Positions 33,966 to 42,749 of a stretch of 64,000 nucleotides of DNA are shown piece by piece. The number at the start of each line of letters is the position of its first letter. Position 1 is the stretch's first letter. This stretch comes from Acetobacteraceae bacterium (lineage in GTDB: Bacteria > Pseudomonadota > Alphaproteobacteria > Acetobacterales > Acetobacteraceae). The DNA lies in contig JAKFUL010000012.1 in assembly GCA_021732665.1 (NCBI GenBank), positions 1 to 64,000 on the forward strand. The letters run 5' to 3'. Under the pieces are notes generated by a model. The model made no database searches. It was not told the DNA's origin and saw only the letters and a program-made list of their open reading frames with translations. The position numbers and the translations under genes were made by a program.

Positions 33966-34745
33966 ATGGAACTGGGTATTGCCGGCCGCACGGCCATCAT
34001 CTGCGCGGGCTCCAAGGGGCTGGGGCGTGGCTGCGCCGAGGCTTTGGCCCGCGAAGGTGTGGCGCTGGTGATTGCCGCGCGCGGCGCGGATGCGCTGGAA
34101 GCCACCGCGAAATCGATCCGTGATGCCACCGGCGCGCGAGTCACGACCGTGCAGGCCGATGTCACCACCGAGGCCGGCCGCGCCGCACTCCTCGCCGCCT
34201 GCCCCAACCCCGATATCCTGGTCACGAACGCCGGTGGCCCACCGCCGGGCGAATTCAGCCAGTTCAGCCTCGATGACTGGCGCCGCGCCGTGGAGGCCAA
34301 CATGATCACCCCCATCGCGCTGATCGCCGCCACCATCCAGGGCATGATGGGGCGCGGCTTCGGGCGGGTGATCAACATCACCAGCTACACGGTGAAGATG
34401 CCCATCGGTTCGCTGGAGCTCTCCAACGGCGCCCGGGCCGGGCTGACCGGCGCCGTGGCCTCGCTGGCGCGCCGCGCGGCACCGCACAATGTCACCATCA
34501 ACAATATGCTGCCCGGCCCCTTCGACACCGACCGGGTGCGCAGCAACTGGACCCGCGCTTCGGAGGTGAGCGGCCGCAGCATGGATGAGGTGGCGAAGGA
34601 CACCGTGCGCGGCATCCCCGCCCGCCGCCTGGGCACCACCGAGGAATTCGGCGCCACCTGCGCCTTCCTCTGCTCGACCCATGCCGGCTTCATCACGGGC
34701 CAGAATATTTTGCTGGATGGCGGGGCCTATCCTGGCCTGATGTAA
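33966..34745 (+). CDS. Non-canonical SDR oxidoreductase (BKR-like, catalytic Tyr/Lys missing)
   Basis: This 259-residue protein has the SDR Rossmann fold but departs from the consensus. The TGxxxGxG loop reads CAGSKGLG (13-20). The structural NAG is present (88-90) and S140 is in the catalytic-serine place (INITS). Thirteen residues later, where YxxxK is expected, it reads S153-N-G-A-R157 (LELSNGARAGL), so both Tyr and Lys are absent. A known SDR subgroup (BKR-like) has this pattern and unclear activity. The gene heads a likely operon with a Bug protein and an alpha/beta hydrolase. Confidence 0.87.
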   Translation: MELGIAGRTAIICAGSKGLGRGCAEALAREGVALVIAARGADALEATAKSIRDATGARVTTVQADVTTEAGRAALLAACPNPDILVTNAGGPPPGEFSQFSLDDWRRAVEANMITPIALIAATIQGMMGRGFGRVINITSYTVKMPIGSLELSNGARAGLTGAVASLARRAAPHNVTINNMLPGPFDTDRVRSNWTRASEVSGRSMDEVAKDTVRGIPARRLGTTEEFGATCAFLCSTHAGFITGQNILLDGGAYPGLM

Positions 34746-34786
34746 GCCGCATGCGCCCGGACGAGGCGCAGCAAGGGAGACATGTC

Positions 34787-35752
34787 ATGATCCGCTTCAT
34801 CCTGGCGGCGCTGCTGCTGGCGCCGCCGGCAATCATTCCAAAAGCCTGGGCCGAATACCCCGAGCGCAGCATCACCCTCATCGCCTCCGGCGCCGCCGGC
34901 GGCCCGACCGACACCATCACCCGCATCGTCGCCGATGCCATGGCGCCGCATCTTGGCCAGGCGGTGGCGGTGGAGGCGATCGGCGGCTCGGTCGTTGGCC
35001 CCGGGCGCCTCGCTTTGGCCAGGCCCGATGGCTACACGCTGATGATCAACAACATCGGCATGGCGGCCAGCGCCACGCTGTTTCGCCGGCTGCCCTACCA
35101 GGTGCCGGAAAGCTTCGCCCCTCTCGGCCTGGTCTCCGAGGCGGCGATGACGGTGGTGACGCGCTCGGGCTTCCCGGGGCCGGACATGGCCGGCGTGATG
35201 GCCACGCTGCGGGCGCGCGGCGATGCCATCAACATGACCTCGGCCGGGATTTCCAGCGCGTCGAACCTCTGCGCCTTGCTCGTCCAGCATGCGGCCGGCG
35301 CCCGGGCCACTGTCGTGGTCTTCCGCGGCACGGCACCGGCCATCACCGAGATGATGGCGGGACGCGTGGACATCCTCTGTGACCAGGCGACCAACACCGT
35401 GCCCTATATCCGGGAGAACCGGGTGGCGGCCTGGGCGGTCTCCAGCCCGGAGCGCCTGCCCGGCCTGCCGCATGTGCCGACCACGGCCGAGGCCGGCTTC
35501 CCCTCCATCGCCATGTCCACCTGGCATGGCCTCTACGCCCCCGCCGGCACGCCCGAGGCGATCCAGGAGCGCATCTCCACAGCCCTGCGCGCCGCGCTGC
35601 GCGAGGAACGCCTGCGCCGGCGCTTCGCCGAGCTGCTGACCGACGTGCCCGATCAATCCCGCGCCACCACCACCTATCACCGCGCCTTCCTGCGCGAGGA
35701 GGTCGACCGCTGGCGGCCGATCATCCAGGCTGCCGGCCAATTCGCGGATTGA
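34787..35752 (+). CDS. Bug/TctC-family periplasmic solute-binding protein
   Basis: This 321-residue protein has a signal peptide (MIRFILAALLLAPPAIIPKAWA) and diverged Bug features: ITLIASGAAGGPTDTITR, AVAVEAIGGSVVGPGRLA, VVFRGTAPAITEMMAGRV and LYAPAGTPEAIQERI. The ENRxGAxG loop is replaced by EAIGGSVVG. AGGGAGA precedes the ATG at 34787. A longer start at 34751 would spoil the signal peptide. It lies between an SDR and an alpha/beta hydrolase, so the three may handle one compound. Confidence 0.88.
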   Translation: MIRFILAALLLAPPAIIPKAWAEYPERSITLIASGAAGGPTDTITRIVADAMAPHLGQAVAVEAIGGSVVGPGRLALARPDGYTLMINNIGMAASATLFRRLPYQVPESFAPLGLVSEAAMTVVTRSGFPGPDMAGVMATLRARGDAINMTSAGISSASNLCALLVQHAAGARATVVVFRGTAPAITEMMAGRVDILCDQATNTVPYIRENRVAAWAVSSPERLPGLPHVPTTAEAGFPSIAMSTWHGLYAPAGTPEAIQERISTALRAALREERLRRRFAELLTDVPDQSRATTTYHRAFLREEVDRWRPIIQAAGQFAD

Positions 35753-35765
35753 ACGAGGAATACCC

Positions 35766-36569
35766 ATGCCCAGCATCGAGATCGACGGCTTCCCCATCGC
35801 CTATGCCGAGGCGGGGGCCGGAACGCCCCTGCTGCTGGTGCACGGCACGCTCGGCGACCAGCGCAGTTTTGCGAAGCAGATGGACCCGCTAGGTGCGGCC
35901 TACCACCTGATGTCGCTGAGCATGCGCCATTGCTGGCCCGGCACCTGGTTCGAGGATGGCGATTTCACCATCGACCGGCATGTCGCCGATGTGGCGGGGT
36001 TCATCGCCACGCTGGGGCAGGGGCCAGTGCATCTGCTGGGGCATTCCCGCGGCGGCCATATCGCCTTCCGCGTGGCCGAACGCCACCCCGAACTGGTCCG
36101 CGCCCTGGTGCTGGCCGAGCCAGGGGGCGAGTTGGATGAAAGCCTGGGCGGCGCGCCCGCCAGCGGCGCGCAGGGCGCCAGCTTTGCCGCCGGTGCCGCG
36201 CTGATCGGCGAAGGCGACATCGAGGGGGGGCTGAGGCTGATCGCCGAATACACCGGGGGGCCGGGCGCCTGGGAAAAGCGGCCGGAGCACCGCAAGATGT
36301 TGAGCCGCGACAATGCCCGCACGCTTCTGGGCCAGGCGGATGAGGGGCGAAAGCCCTATTCCCGCACCGCGGCGGCGAGGATCACCGCCCCCACCCTGTT
36401 GCTGGGCGGCGACCAGAGCCAGCCGCAATTCGGAACAATCATCGCCGCCTTGATGACGGCGATACCGGACGCGCGGAGCGCCGTCATCAGACGGGCCACG
36501 CACAGTCTGAACGAGGATAATCCTGGGGATTTCAACGCGGCTGTGCTGGAGTTTCTGGCGCAGCGGTGA
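35766..36569 (+). CDS. Alpha/beta hydrolase
   Basis: This 267-residue protein has the standard fold: oxyanion segment LLLVHGTLG (23-30), nucleophile elbow GHSRGG with S94, a likely acid in LLLGGDQSQPQF, and the histidine in RRATHSLNED. Cap-region content is small, as in esterases and enol-lactonases. Substrate is not predictable from this. The gene starts 13 bases after the Bug gene, favouring one transcript with the SDR at 33966. No signal peptide is present. Confidence 0.88.
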   Translation: MPSIEIDGFPIAYAEAGAGTPLLLVHGTLGDQRSFAKQMDPLGAAYHLMSLSMRHCWPGTWFEDGDFTIDRHVADVAGFIATLGQGPVHLLGHSRGGHIAFRVAERHPELVRALVLAEPGGELDESLGGAPASGAQGASFAAGAALIGEGDIEGGLRLIAEYTGGPGAWEKRPEHRKMLSRDNARTLLGQADEGRKPYSRTAAARITAPTLLLGGDQSQPQFGTIIAALMTAIPDARSAVIRRATHSLNEDNPGDFNAAVLEFLAQR

Positions 36570-36842
36570 GGCTGGCCTTGCCCTGCGTCCCGCGCCTCGG
36601 CGCCCGCAACCCAAAGGGCTGGCCAATGGCCGCCAGGGCCTGTCCGATGTGGCACATGTTCCGGCACGTGCCTTCCTGCGGCGCGGGTGTGCCGGCAGGC
36701 CCAGCCCAGCATGCAGGAAGAAGGAACGGAATGTCAGGAGACAGCGGCGTCGCCACCGCCGCGATCGACCGGTCGGCGCGCGGCTGGATTGAGGAAGGCG
36801 CCGGTTGCGGGCAGGCTGGCCTCCTCAGCGGTGGGACAGCGG

Positions 36843-38321
36843 ATGCGCGTGGCGGTGGCGAGCTTCGAATATGAGGGCAACAGCTTGTCGTTGCGGGTCG
36901 AGCGGCGGGCCGATTTCGCCCGCATCGGCATCCATGAGGGTGCGCCCATCCTCAGCGCCATCGAGGGCAAGGATTTGGCCCTGACCGGCGGCGTGCACGC
37001 GCTGCGCGAGGCCGGCGCCGAGCTCGTGCCCATCTTCGCCGCCAAGGGCGGCGCCGGCGGGCATGTCGAGGATGAATTCTTCCACGCGGCGCGCGATAAG
37101 ATCATCGAGGGCATCGCGGCCAGCCTGCCGCTGGATGGCATCTATATCGCCATGCACGGCGCCATGATCTGCGCCGTGGAGAAGGACCCGGAGGGCGCCA
37201 TTCTCGCAGCGCTGCGGGCGCGGATCGGCCCCGCCATCCCGATCGCCGTCAGCCTGGACCTGCATGCCCATGTCACGCCGCGCATGGCGGATTCGGCCGA
37301 CATCATCGTGGGCTACGAGACCTATCCGCATGTCGACACCTATCGCACCGGCGCCTGTGCCGCGGGCCTGCTGGTGCGGGCGATGCGCGGCGAAATCCGG
37401 CCCGTCACCCGCATCCGCAAATACAACGCCATCCTGCCCGTGCTCGGCGGCGCCACGCTGGGCGATGCGCCGATGGCGAAAGTGGCGGCGCATGCCCGGG
37501 CGCTGGAGGCGTCGGGGCGCGCGCTCTCCGTCAGCTATTTCCCGGTGCAGCCCTGGCTCGACATGGCCGATGTCGGCATCACCGGCCTGGCGGTGACGGA
37601 TGGCGCGGGCGCCGAGGCCGTGGCGCAGGAGATTCTCGACGCCATGTGGGCGCGCCGGCGCGACTTCGAACTGCCGGCGATGACGCCTGATGAGGCCGTG
37701 CAGGCCGCCATGGCCATGCCAGACCGGGTGCTCCTGATCGATACGCCGGACGCCATCGGCGGCGGCGCCTCGGGCGATGCGCCGGCACTTCTGGCGGCGA
37801 TCCTGGCGCATGCGCCGGAGGCCGATGCGGCGCTGTGCATCGTCGACCCGGCGGCCGCCGCGCGGGCCTTCGAACTGGGTGAGGGGGCGATGGCGGATTT
37901 CGCCATCGGCGCCTGGCAGGACAAGCGCTGGTTCACCCCGGTGGCGCTGAAGGCGCGCGTTGAGCGGCTGTGCGAGGGCAGCTTCACCTATCGCGGCGGC
38001 CCGGCCTCGGGCGCCACCGCCCGGCTCGGGCCAAGTGCGGTGCTGCGCGTGGGCGGCTTGCGCCTGCTGGTCGCGAGCCACGCCGTCTATGAGCATCTCG
38101 ACGAGCATTACGCCGCCTGCGGCATCGACATCGCCGCCTGCAAGCTGGTCTCCTTCAAGAACCTGATGAACTACCGCAAGCTGCTCGGGCCGCAGACCGC
38201 GTTCATCGCCCTGCATGGCCCGGGCGGCACGCCGCTCAGGCTGCAGGAGGTGGCGTGGGAACACCGCCGCCGCCCCTATTGGCCGGCCGATGACATGGCC
38301 GAGCCCGAACTGATCCTCTGA
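36843..38321 (+). CDS. M81-family metallopeptidase (MlrC-like)
   Basis: This 492-residue protein matches the M81 family, named for the microcystin-degradation protein MlrC. Landmarks are RVAVASFEYEGNSLS, DGIYIAMHGAMICA, VSLDLHAHVTPRM, ADIIVGYETYPHVDTYRTG and LVASHAVYEHLDEHY. The conserved Asp/His residues of DLHAH and YPHVD probably bind zinc. In many soil bacteria these enzymes lie beside peptide-transport genes and act on small peptides or hydantoin-like compounds, not on microcystin. A dipeptide-type binding protein follows 18 bases downstream. The 273 bases upstream of the start contain no gene that I can support. Confidence 0.9.
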   Translation: MRVAVASFEYEGNSLSLRVERRADFARIGIHEGAPILSAIEGKDLALTGGVHALREAGAELVPIFAAKGGAGGHVEDEFFHAARDKIIEGIAASLPLDGIYIAMHGAMICAVEKDPEGAILAALRARIGPAIPIAVSLDLHAHVTPRMADSADIIVGYETYPHVDTYRTGACAAGLLVRAMRGEIRPVTRIRKYNAILPVLGGATLGDAPMAKVAAHARALEASGRALSVSYFPVQPWLDMADVGITGLAVTDGAGAEAVAQEILDAMWARRRDFELPAMTPDEAVQAAMAMPDRVLLIDTPDAIGGGASGDAPALLAAILAHAPEADAALCIVDPAAAARAFELGEGAMADFAIGAWQDKRWFTPVALKARVERLCEGSFTYRGGPASGATARLGPSAVLRVGGLRLLVASHAVYEHLDEHYAACGIDIAACKLVSFKNLMNYRKLLGPQTAFIALHGPGGTPLRLQEVAWEHRRRPYWPADDMAEPELIL

Positions 38322-38339
38322 ACCGCAAGGACGCATCCC

Positions 38340-39908
38340 ATGATCCAGCGCCGTACCCTGCTCACCACCGCACCGCTGCTGCCCATGCCCGCCCTGGCGC
38401 AGGGGCGGGCTCGCACGCTGCGCTATGTGCCCAGCTCCAACCTCACCATCCTCGATCCCATCTTCACCCCGGCCTCGGTGACCTGCACCCATGGTTATTG
38501 CGTCTTCGACACGCTCTATGGCGTCGATGGGTCGCTCAATCCGGTGCCGCAGATGGCGGAGGGCCACAGCGTCTCCGCCGATGGCCTGACCTGGGAGATC
38601 AGGCTCCGCGACGGCCTGAAATTCCATGATGGCGAGCCGGTGCGCGCGCGCGACTGCGCGGAAAGCCTGAACCGCTGGTCGAAGCGCGACAGCTTCGGGC
38701 AGGCGCTGGGTGCTGCGACCGAAAGCTTTGGCGCGAAGGACGACCGGACCATCCTCATCAGGCTGACCCGGCCCTTCGGCCGGCTGCTGCATGCCATCGG
38801 CAAGCCGCATTCCTCGCCGGCGATGATCATGCCCGAGCGGCTGGCGCGGACCAGCCCGACCGCGCAGGTGACGGAGATGGTGGGCTCCGGCCCCTTCCGC
38901 TTCGTGCGCGGCGAGTATGTCTCCGGCGCCCGTATCGTTTATGAGAAATTCGCCGATTACGTGCCGCGCCCGGAGGCGCCGGCCTGGACCTCGGGCGGCA
39001 AGATCGTGCATTTCGACCGGCTGGAATGGCAGGTCATCCCCGACCCCGCCACCGCCGCGGCCGCCATCCAGGCCGGCGAGGTGGATTGGGTGGCCGCCAT
39101 CCTGCCCGATCTGGCGGCGGCGGTGGACGCCCACCGGCAGGTCGATCTGTTCCGGGGCGACCCCTATGGCCTCGTCTCCGTGCTGCGCTTCAACCACGCC
39201 ATTCCCCCCTTCGACAATCTGGCGCTGCGCCAGGCCGTGCTGCGGGCGATCGACCAGACGCCCTTCATCCAGTCCATCACCGCGCGGCCGGCCGATGGCA
39301 GCGTCTGCCGCGCGCTCTTCCCCTGCGGCATGCCGGGGGTGGCGGAGGTGGGCCAGGGGGTGATGGGCTCGCTCGATATCGCGGCCGCGCGGCGGGCGGT
39401 GACGGAGGCGGGCTATCGCGGCGAGCGGGTGGTGATCCTGAACCCGACGGACATCCCCTCCATCAACGCGCATGGCGTGCTGCTGGCCGACCTGCTGCGC
39501 CGCATCGGCATGAATGTCGATTTGCAGGAACTCGACTGGGGCACGGTGGTGCAGCGCCGCGTCTCGAAGAACCCGGTGGAGCGCGGCGGCTGGAGCATCG
39601 CCTGCACCAATTGGCCGGCGGTCTCCATCGACAACCCCGCGACCAACGCGACGACGCGCGGCCAGGGCGATACCGGCTGGTGGGGCTGGTTCAACGACGC
39701 GGTGACCGAGGAGCTGGTGCAGAGCTGGCTCAGTGCCGGTTCGGCGGCCGAGGCGGACGCCCTGTTCCTGGCCGCGCAGCGCCGCGCGATGGAGAGGGTG
39801 CCGACCATCCCGCTTGGCCAGACCTTCTCCGACAGCGCGATCCGCACCGATATCCGCGGCGCGCTGCATGGCTCGGTCAACATGTTCTGGAATGTGCGGC
39901 GGGGCTGA
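38340..39908 (+). CDS. ABC-type peptide/substrate-binding protein (SBP family 5)
   Basis: This 522-residue protein has a short signal peptide (MIQRRTLLTTAPLLPMPALAQ) and the DppA/OppA fold: LRYVPSSNLTILDPIF, VPQMAEGHSVSADGLTWEIR, LRDGLKFHDGEPVRARD, VGSGPFRF and RQAVLRAIDQTPF. It should capture a peptide or peptide-like compound for an ABC importer. No permease or ATPase genes follow, since the next gene is hmgA on the other strand. The tight link to an M81 peptidase suggests import then cleavage of a peptide. Confidence 0.92.
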   Translation: MIQRRTLLTTAPLLPMPALAQGRARTLRYVPSSNLTILDPIFTPASVTCTHGYCVFDTLYGVDGSLNPVPQMAEGHSVSADGLTWEIRLRDGLKFHDGEPVRARDCAESLNRWSKRDSFGQALGAATESFGAKDDRTILIRLTRPFGRLLHAIGKPHSSPAMIMPERLARTSPTAQVTEMVGSGPFRFVRGEYVSGARIVYEKFADYVPRPEAPAWTSGGKIVHFDRLEWQVIPDPATAAAAIQAGEVDWVAAILPDLAAAVDAHRQVDLFRGDPYGLVSVLRFNHAIPPFDNLALRQAVLRAIDQTPFIQSITARPADGSVCRALFPCGMPGVAEVGQGVMGSLDIAAARRAVTEAGYRGERVVILNPTDIPSINAHGVLLADLLRRIGMNVDLQELDWGTVVQRRVSKNPVERGGWSIACTNWPAVSIDNPATNATTRGQGDTGWWGWFNDAVTEELVQSWLSAGSAAEADALFLAAQRRAMERVPTIPLGQTFSDSAIRTDIRGALHGSVNMFWNVRRG

Positions 39909-40021
39909 GCGGCTTGCGCTCACGCCGCCGGCAGGGTGATCCGCACCAGCGGCACCCGCGGCGTGCCGTCCCCCCCCCGCGATCAGGCGGACCGGTACCG
40001 CCTGGCCCAGGGGCCGTGGAT

Positions 40022-41353
40022 TCAGGGTTTTGTCGGGTCGAATTTCTTCGCCAGCGGCGCGCCATATCCGGCATAGAGGCGCTGCCTTGACGCATGGCCG
40101 GCGGCGAACTCCGTCACCTGTTGCGGGAAGCGCGTCTCCCACATGAAGGCCATGGTGCCTTCCAGCTTGTGCGGCTTGAGCTCGGCCATGCTGGCGGCCT
40201 CGAAGGCCTGAGCATCAGGGCCATGCGGCAGCATGCAATTGTGCAGCGACACGCCGCCCGGTAAAAATCCCTCGGGCTTGGCATCGTACCGGCCATAGAT
40301 CAGGCCCATGAACTCGCTCATGATGTTCATGTGGTACCAGGGCGGCCGGAAGGTGTTCTCGGCTACGGACCAGCGGTCCGGAAAAATCACGAAATCGATG
40401 TTGGCGGTGCCCGGTGTTTCGCTCGGGCTGGTCAGGACGGTGAAGATCGAAGGGTCGGCATGGTCGAACAACGTCGGCCCGACGGGGGAAAAGCGCCGGA
40501 GATCATACTTGTAGGGCGCGTAATTGCCGTGCCAGGCCACCACATCCAGCGGCGAGTGGCCGATTTCGGCCCGCCAAAGCGCGCCGCCCCAGCGCAGGAA
40601 CAGCGTGGAAGGCGCCGCGCGATCCTCATAGGCGGCGATGGGGGACAGAAAATCGCGCGGATTGGCCAGGCAATTGGCGCCGATCGGCCCACGCTCCGGC
40701 AGGGTGAAGGCGCCGCCGTAGTTTTCGCAGAGATAGCCGCGCGCCGGGCCGCCGGGCAGTTCCACCCGCAGCTTCACGCCGCGCGGCACCACCGCGATCT
40801 CGCCGGGCGCCACATCGATGATGCCGAATTCCGTCCAGAGCCGCAGCGCGCCCTGTTCGGGCACGAACATCATCTCGGCATCGGCATTGCAGAGGTATTC
40901 ATCCACCATCGACGCGGTGACGGCATAGATGTGCGCGCCCATCCCCGATTGCGTGGCCACGTCGCCGGCTGTGGTGATGCTGTTGATGCCCTGGATGAAG
41001 GAAACCGCGCCCGCGGGGATCGGCAGCGGGTCCCATCGCATCGGCTGGGGCGGCAGGGCGGGGGCAGGGGAGGGCGCGCTGCGCCAATTCCCGGCATCGG
41101 CCGCCAGCATCTCGCCCCAATGCGCGATGCTCGGCCTGATGCGGTAGAGCCAGCTCCGCTCATTGCTGGCGCGCGGCGCGGTGAAGGGGGAGCCGGATAA
41201 TTGCTCGGCATAGAGACCATAGGCGCAGCGCTGCGGGGAGTTGCGGCCGATCGGCAGTGCACCGGGCAAAGCCTCGGTTTCGAAGCCATTGCCGAAGCCG
41301 GTCATGTAGCCCGGGGCGACCGTCGTGGTCAGGGCGGGGGCGAGGATGTTCAT
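40022..41353 (-). CDS. hmgA: Homogentisate 1,2-dioxygenase
   Basis: This 443-residue non-haem iron enzyme opens the ring of homogentisate to maleylacetoacetate in tyrosine and phenylalanine breakdown. Family features are [74 protein letters not shown] (iron-ligand region) and [11 protein letters not shown]. Length is standard. The other pathway genes (maleylacetoacetate isomerase, fumarylacetoacetase) are not beside it; the FAH-family protein at 26747 is probably not their equivalent. It diverges from glcF. Confidence 0.97.
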   Translation of the reverse strand: MNILAPALTTTVAPGYMTGFGNGFETEALPGALPIGRNSPQRCAYGLYAEQLSGSPFTAPRASNERSWLYRIRPSIAHWGEMLAADAGNWRSAPSPAPALPPQPMRWDPLPIPAGAVSFIQGINSITTAGDVATQSGMGAHIYAVTASMVDEYLCNADAEMMFVPEQGALRLWTEFGIIDVAPGEIAVVPRGVKLRVELPGGPARGYLCENYGGAFTLPERGPIGANCLANPRDFLSPIAAYEDRAAPSTLFLRWGGALWRAEIGHSPLDVVAWHGNYAPYKYDLRRFSPVGPTLFDHADPSIFTVLTSPSETPGTANIDFVIFPDRWSVAENTFRPPWYHMNIMSEFMGLIYGRYDAKPEGFLPGGVSLHNCMLPHGPDAQAFEAASMAELKPHKLEGTMAFMWETRFPQQVTEFAAGHASRQRLYAGYGAPLAKKFDPTKP

Positions 41354-41447
41354 GCCCCGATGTTAGCGGCCCGCCGCTGCCCAGGGTAGCATTTCCGCGC
41401 GTGACTTTTCCGCGCTACACCCAGTCATCCGTCCGGGGGAGAGCAGG

Positions 41448-42749
41448 ATGCAGACCAATTTCACCGCCGAACAGCTGCGTGACCCCGAGCTGCGCGAGGT
41501 CAACACCATCCTGCGGACCTGCGTGCATTGCGGCATGTGCACCGCCACCTGCCCCACCTTCCTGGAGTTGGGCGACGAGCTGGATAGCCCGCGCGGCCGC
41601 ATCTACCTCATCAAGGACATGCTGGAGAACAACCGCGCCGCCACCGAGCTGGAGGCACGGCATATCGACCGCTGCCTGTCCTGCCTGAGCTGCATGACGA
41701 CCTGCCCCTCGGGCGTGAACTACATGCATCTGGTGGACCATGCGCGGCGGCATATCGAGGAGACCTATGAACGCCCCTGGCCGGAGCGGGCGCTGCGCGG
41801 TTTGCTGGCCGCCATCCTGCCCTTCCCCAAGCGCTTTCGCGCGGCGATGGGCCTGGCCGGGCTGGGCAAGCCGCTGCGGGGCCTGATCCCCGGGCAATCC
41901 ATGACGTCCAAGCGCCTGCGCGCCATGCTGGAACTGGCGCCCTCCCGCCTGCCGCCGGCGCAATACCTGGGCGCGGTGTACCCAGCCGAGGGCGAGCGCC
42001 GCGGCCGCGTGGCCCTGCTGGCCGGCTGCGCCCAGCAGGTGCTCGACCCCGAGATCAACGCCGCCACGATCCGCCTGCTGAACCGCATGGGGGTGGAGGT
42101 GCTGGTGCCGCCCTCGGCCGGCTGCTGCGGCGCGCTGACCCACCACATGGGCAAGCATGACCAGGCAATGGCGGCCGCGCGGGCCAATATCCTGGCCTGG
42201 GACGGGCAGAACCTGGACGCCGTGGTGATCAACACCTCCGGCTGCGGCACCACGGTGAAGGATTATGGCTTCATGTTCCGCGAGGCGCCCGAGGCCGAGG
42301 CCGCCGCCAGGGTTTCGGCCATGGCGATGGATGTGAGCGAGGCCCTGGCCAAATTCGGCTACGCCCCGACGCGCCCGGCGCCCGGGCTGACGGTGGCCTA
42401 TCACAGCGCCTGCTCGCTCCAGCACGGCCAGAAGATCACCGCCCTGCCCAAGCAGCTGTTGCAAAAGGCCGGCTTCACGGTGAAGGAACCGGCCGAGGGG
42501 CATCTCTGCTGCGGCAGTGCCGGCACCTACAACATCATGCAGCCGGAGATCGCGGGGAAGCTGCGGGCACGCAAGCTGGCCAACATCGCCCGCACCAAGG
42601 CCGACCTGATCGCCGCCGGCAATATCGGCTGCTTGACGCAACTCGCCGGCGACGCGCTGCCGGTGGTTCATACCGTGCAGCTGCTGGACTGGATGGCCGG
42701 CGGGCCGGCGCCGGCCGCTATCGCGGTGCCGCGCGCAACGCCTGGATGA
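41448..42749 (+). CDS. glcF: Glycolate oxidase iron-sulphur subunit
   Basis: This 433-residue protein has two ferredoxin-type cluster motifs, C25-x2-C28-x2-C31-x3-C35 (TCVHCGMCTATCP) and C76-x2-C79-x2-C82-x3-C86 (RCLSCLSCMTTCP). Two CCG-type domains follow (SAGCCGALTHHMG, HLCCGSAGTYNIM). This is GlcF, which takes electrons from the flavin subunits GlcD/GlcE in oxidation of glycolate to glyoxylate. glcD and glcE are not within the window upstream; hmgA stands there. Either they are encoded elsewhere or the operon has been split. The 3' end overlaps the convergent 3-hydroxyisobutyrate dehydrogenase gene by 32 bases. Confidence 0.95.
   Translation: MQTNFTAEQLRDPELREVNTILRTCVHCGMCTATCPTFLELGDELDSPRGRIYLIKDMLENNRAATELEARHIDRCLSCLSCMTTCPSGVNYMHLVDHARRHIEETYERPWPERALRGLLAAILPFPKRFRAAMGLAGLGKPLRGLIPGQSMTSKRLRAMLELAPSRLPPAQYLGAVYPAEGERRGRVALLAGCAQQVLDPEINAATIRLLNRMGVEVLVPPSAGCCGALTHHMGKHDQAMAAARANILAWDGQNLDAVVINTSGCGTTVKDYGFMFREAPEAEAAARVSAMAMDVSEALAKFGYAPTRPAPGLTVAYHSACSLQHGQKITALPKQLLQKAGFTVKEPAEGHLCCGSAGTYNIMQPEIAGKLRARKLANIARTKADLIAAGNIGCLTQLAGDALPVVHTVQLLDWMAGGPAPAAIAVPRATPG

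Noticed and set aside
36570-36842. Possible gene or regulatory element between the alpha/beta hydrolase and M81 genes
   Set aside because: No frame shows coding character with a start, and I found no hairpin or repeat strong enough to report.
36825-40142. 1105-codon minus-strand frame antisense to the M81 and SBP-5 genes
   Set aside because: It is an artefact of G+C-rich third positions. The amino-acid make-up is His/Arg/Gly-rich, there is no family match, and it overlaps two well-supported genes.
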